Of a stretch of DNA of 8,929 nucleotides, positions 7,353-8,929 are shown in pieces (within the stretch, counting starts at the first letter, position 1; each line of letters opens with the position of its first letter). This DNA comes from Sphingobacterium thalpophilum (GTDB lineage Bacteria; Bacteroidota; Bacteroidia; Flavobacteriales; Flavobacteriaceae). The notes beneath the pieces are model-generated. The model did no database searches and was not told the origin of the DNA. It worked only from the letters and a program-made list of their open reading frames with translations. A program made the position numbers and the translations under genes. The stretch lies in NCBI GenBank assembly GCA_943325255.2, contig CALPOS020000076.1, positions 1 to 8,929 of the forward strand. The letters are read 5' to 3'.

Positions 7353-7460
7353 AGGAGCTGTCTCCAGCTGTACACTAAATTTTTTGCGCCACCCGAGCAA
7401 AGCGAACTGACGAAGTAAACGCCGGCACAAAAAGATACCGTTTCCATCTGGGCTAGGGCA
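7353..7460 (+). other. Structured intergenic element, possible noncoding RNA or dispersed repeat
   Basis: This stretch is more GC-rich than its AT-rich surroundings and encodes no protein. It opens with AGGAGCTG, where AGCTG (7356-7360) and CAGCT (7365-7369) form a small hairpin. It continues with a larger stem, TTTTTGCGCC (7381-7390) against GGCACAAAAA (7424-7433), 9 of 10 pairs with one C-A mismatch and a 33-base loop. It ends in CCGTTTCCATCTGGGCTAGGGCA. From memory, closely similar AGGAGCT...GGGCTAGGGC sequences with a variable central stem recur between genes in Flavobacterium genomes; this is recollection, not a search. The Rfam family Flavo-1 is one candidate identity to test. It sits in the divergent rarA-rhomboid spacer, so it is not placed as a terminator for either gene. 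Strand is assigned from the orientation in which the motif is remembered. Confidence 0.45.
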
Positions 7461-7550
7461 ATCGTTTTCAAATGAAATTTTTGGTCAACTGACAAAATAG
7501 CACAACATTTTTTTTGGTTACATTTTTGACAACCGATTGAAAGTGAAATT

Positions 7551-7654
7551 GTTTATTTGCTTGATTGGTAATTTGTTTAATCGGTAATTCGTTGAATCGT
7601 TTAGTCGAATAAACAGCCCATCGATTAAACAGTTAAACAGTTAATCGATTAAAC
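7551..7654. repeat. Inverted octamer array (GTTTAATC units switching to GATTAAAC)
   Basis: Thirteen consecutive 8-base blocks in one register can be read. The first seven (7551-7606) are variants of GTTTAATC, for example GTTTAATC at 7575, GTTGAATC at 7591 and GTTTAGTC at 7599. From 7607 the units are variants of its exact reverse complement, for example GAATAAAC at 7607, GATTAAAC at 7623 and 7647, and AGTTAAAC at 7631. One block near the centre, AGCCCATC, does not fit. The exact pair 7575-7582/7647-7654 could close an imperfect hairpin. The array lies between rarA and the rhomboid gene, and is followed by the heptamers at 7661-7688. Confidence 0.7.
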
Positions 7655-7660
7655 GCTAAC

Positions 7661-7688
7661 TATCAACTATCAACCATCAACCATCAAC
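7661..7688 (+). repeat. Four heptamers ending at the rhomboid start codon
   Basis: TATCAAC twice and CATCAAC twice follow each other without a break, and the ATG of the rhomboid gene begins at the next base. The position immediately before the start codon means the array is the translation-initiation leader; there is no Shine-Dalgarno sequence, and the sequence is A/C-rich and unlikely to fold. A degenerate copy (GCTAAC, 7655-7660) precedes it, and CGCTAAC also occurs in the array at 5952-5958. Confidence 0.8.
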
Positions 7689-8498
7689 ATGGAAGACCAT
7701 CATTTTAAATTCTCATCCTCCGTCATCGCCATTCCATTTCTTTCCGTATTATTTTTATGGGTAGTTTTTTGGTGGGGTATTCGCTTCCAGATTGATATTG
7801 AATCTTTCGGAATTTATCCCAGAACACTCAAAGGAATTTGCGGCATTCTCTTCTCGCCTTTTATTCACGGTAATATTGAACATCTCTATAATAATTCTAT
7901 TCCTTTATTGATGTTGATTGCAGCTTTACGATTTTTTTATCGCGATCTGACTTTTCGAGTTTTGGGATTCGGTCTACTGTTGACGGGTTTGATTACTTGG
8001 GTGATTGGTCGAGAATCCTATCATATTGGCGCCAGCGGATTGGTGTATGTGTTGGTAAGTTTCATTTTCTTCAAAGGGATTCGAACCAAATATTATCGTT
8101 TGGTAGCGCTGTCTTTATTGGTGATTATGGTTTACGGAAGTTTGGTTTGGTATATTTTTCCGAATGTTAAGGAAGGTATTTCTTGGGAAGGACATTTAGC
8201 TGGATTGCTTGTTGGGTTTGCTTTTGCTGTTACTTTCAAAACACCAGAGTACAAGAAAATGATTCGGTATGATTGGGAGCGAGAAGATTATGATCCGGCC
8301 GAAGATAAATTTATGCAACGTTTTGATGAAAATGGGAATTTTGTAAATCTGCCGAAACCCGACCCTAACGAGTGCGAACTAGCGCTACAAATCATTCAAG
8401 ATTTGCCAAATCATACGCATACCACAACTTCAGAATATGATGTAGTTTATGATGCAGTAGAAAATAAATATATTATAATAAGGAAGAATTTGAATTAG
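7689..8498 (+). CDS. Rhomboid-family intramembrane serine protease
   Basis: The 269-residue protein has about six hydrophobic segments in the first 185 residues and then a charged cytoplasmic tail. The rhomboid hallmarks are present: HGNIEHLYNN (H60-N69, with H65 and N69 fitting the family's H-x3-N oxyanion motif), the catalytic-serine motif GASG with S116, and the catalytic histidine in EGHLAG (H169). An active rhomboid cleaves membrane-spanning substrates within the bilayer; nothing here identifies the substrate. The tail (about 186-269) is rich in acidic residues, includes DPAEDKFMQRFDENGNFVNLPKPDPNE, and is longer than in minimal six-helix rhomboids such as GlpG's core. The start ATG follows directly on the heptamer array. 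Its promoter is not evident in the preceding 436 bp, whose main contents are the repeats listed separately. It is probably transcribed alone, converging on the rRNA methyltransferase gene. Confidence 0.93.
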   Translation: MEDHHFKFSSSVIAIPFLSVLFLWVVFWWGIRFQIDIESFGIYPRTLKGICGILFSPFIHGNIEHLYNNSIPLLMLIAALRFFYRDLTFRVLGFGLLLTGLITWVIGRESYHIGASGLVYVLVSFIFFKGIRTKYYRLVALSLLVIMVYGSLVWYIFPNVKEGISWEGHLAGLLVGFAFAVTFKTPEYKKMIRYDWEREDYDPAEDKFMQRFDENGNFVNLPKPDPNECELALQIIQDLPNHTHTTTSEYDVVYDAVENKYIIIRKNLN

Positions 8499-8522
8499 AA
8501 CTAAAATATCAAATATTGAAAT

Positions 8523-8600
8523 CTTATATGAACTTAAATGCCTTATATGGTCCAAAAAATAATTTTGATTAACCATATAAGGCATATAAGTACACATAAG
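8523..8600. repeat. Long inverted repeat in convergent spacer, possible bidirectional terminator or palindromic element
   Basis: Two 29-base arms (8523-8551 and 8572-8600) are reverse complements at 26 of 29 positions around a 20-base AT-rich loop. The inner 14 pairs (ATGCCTTATATGGT, 8538-8551 with 8572-8585) are perfect. Each arm is itself three related units of about 9-10 bases, CTTATATG/CTTAAATG/CTTATATG on one strand and CTTATGTG/CTTATATG/CTTATATG on the other. It lies between two converging genes, a place where a bidirectional terminator is expected, but there is no pronounced T-run after either arm, so a dispersed palindromic repeat is equally possible. Confidence 0.8.
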
Positions 8601-8630
8601 AAAGTACTAAATGGATTTTTACTTATAGTT

Positions 8631-8929
8631 TCAACTTCTTTGACGTACGGCTTCGTATAGAAAAGCGCCGCAAGCTACTGATACATTCAAAGAACCAATA
8701 CTGCCAAACATAGGTAATTTCGCTTTTTCATCCACGATTTTCAAAACCGAGGGGTTGATGCCACGGTCTTCGCTTCCCATAATAATTGCAACGGGCTCAT
8801 TGAGCGAAACATCGTAGATGTTTTGGTCTGTTTTTTCTGTTGCAGCTACGGTTTTGATTCCGGAACCTTGCAAATAAAATATAGCATCTTTGATGTGTTC
8901 TACTTTGCAAATAGGTACATTAAAAACGG
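8631..8929 (-). CDS. rlmB: 23S rRNA (guanosine-2'-O-)-methyltransferase, RlmB-like, C-terminal part; 5' end outside window
   Basis: The frame is open through the right edge, so only the last 98 or so codons are seen. Translation from the edge reads VFNVPICKVEHIKDAIFYLQGSGIKTVAATEKT, then IIMGSEDRGI and LPMFGSIGSLNVSVACGAFLYEAVRQRS. These are the SpoU/TrmH-family (SPOUT) motifs 2 and 3, which form the knotted S-adenosylmethionine-binding site and include the catalytic-loop region. The wording, in particular IPMFG-x-IGSLNVSVA and the ending YEAVRQR, fits RlmB, which methylates G2251 of 23S rRNA; a TrmH-family sister enzyme is the alternative. The TTG at 8871-8873 could be read as a start of an 80-residue protein, but upstream codons continue the family sequence, so the true start is beyond the window. 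It converges with the rhomboid gene across the inverted repeat at 8523-8600. Confidence 0.88.
   Translation of the reverse strand, partial: VFNVPICKVEHIKDAIFYLQGSGIKTVAATEKTDQNIYDVSLNEPVAIIMGSEDRGINPSVLKIVDEKAKLPMFGSIGSLNVSVACGAFLYEAVRQRS

Noticed and set aside
7551..7688. CRISPR array
   Set aside because: The units are 7-8 bases with no spacers, and the octamers invert halfway; no cas gene is nearby.
8631..8873. A complete 80-residue minus-strand protein starting at TTG
   Set aside because: The frame continues upstream to the window edge with residues (VPICKVEHIKDAIFYLQGSG) that belong to the same SpoU-type methyltransferase, so it is the tail of a longer gene.
1..8929. A novel defence, toxin or mobile system
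   Set aside because: All coding sequences fit housekeeping or surface-protein families or an unrecognised exported protein; no nuclease, transposase, integrase, toxin pair or phage gene was seen.

Overview
The window looks like chromosomal DNA of a low-GC Bacteroidota, most likely a Flavobacterium-like member of the Flavobacteriia. The evidence is AT-rich DNA, A-rich leaders without clear Shine-Dalgarno sequences, a good Bacteroidota-type promoter (TTG-N20-TATATTTG), signal peptides ending in A|Q, and proteins that read like flavobacterial Mpl, RadC, RarA, rhomboid and RlmB. There is no rRNA, tRNA, CRISPR array, transposase, phage gene or recognisable defence locus.

Layout: (1) 1-1305, minus strand: 5' part of a large secreted protein that runs off the left edge. 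It has a signal peptide, a region resembling a class I glutamine-amidotransferase/ThuA fold, and the beginning of a PKD-like repeat. (2) 1306-1584: divergent promoter region. (3) 1585-3639, plus strand: exported TPR protein followed immediately (TAAATG junction) by an Mpl-type Mur ligase. (4) 3754-4449: radC. (5) 4498-5922: YjjG-like HAD nucleotidase followed, again with a TAAATG junction, by an exported protein I do not recognise. (6) 5975-7252, minus strand: rarA, convergent with the previous pair. (7) 7253-7688: a 436-bp divergent region with no gene but a lot of repeat structure. (8) 7689-8498: rhomboid protease. (9) 8499-8630: convergent spacer holding a long inverted repeat. (10) 8631-8929, minus strand: 3' part of a 23S rRNA 2'-O-methyltransferase of RlmB type, open at the right edge.

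The genes are mostly housekeeping: cell-wall recycling (Mpl), nucleotide clean-up (YjjG-like), replication-fork maintenance (RarA), rRNA modification (RlmB), membrane proteolysis (rhomboid), and RadC, whose role is unclear. I see no joint pathway beyond the two overlapping-style gene pairs.

The unusual content is between the genes. Three spacers carry short tandem arrays with 7-bp periodicity (3706-3733, 5923-5972, 7661-7688). The last ends exactly at the rhomboid start codon and follows a roughly 104-bp array of 8-bp units that switches from GTTTAATC-like to its reverse complement GATTAAAC halfway (7551-7654). A separate structured element (7353-7460) and a 29-bp-arm inverted repeat built from three CTTATATG-like units per arm (8523-8600) complete the set. 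These are the best candidates for something undescribed; whether they are functional or the product of replication slippage cannot be decided from one window.
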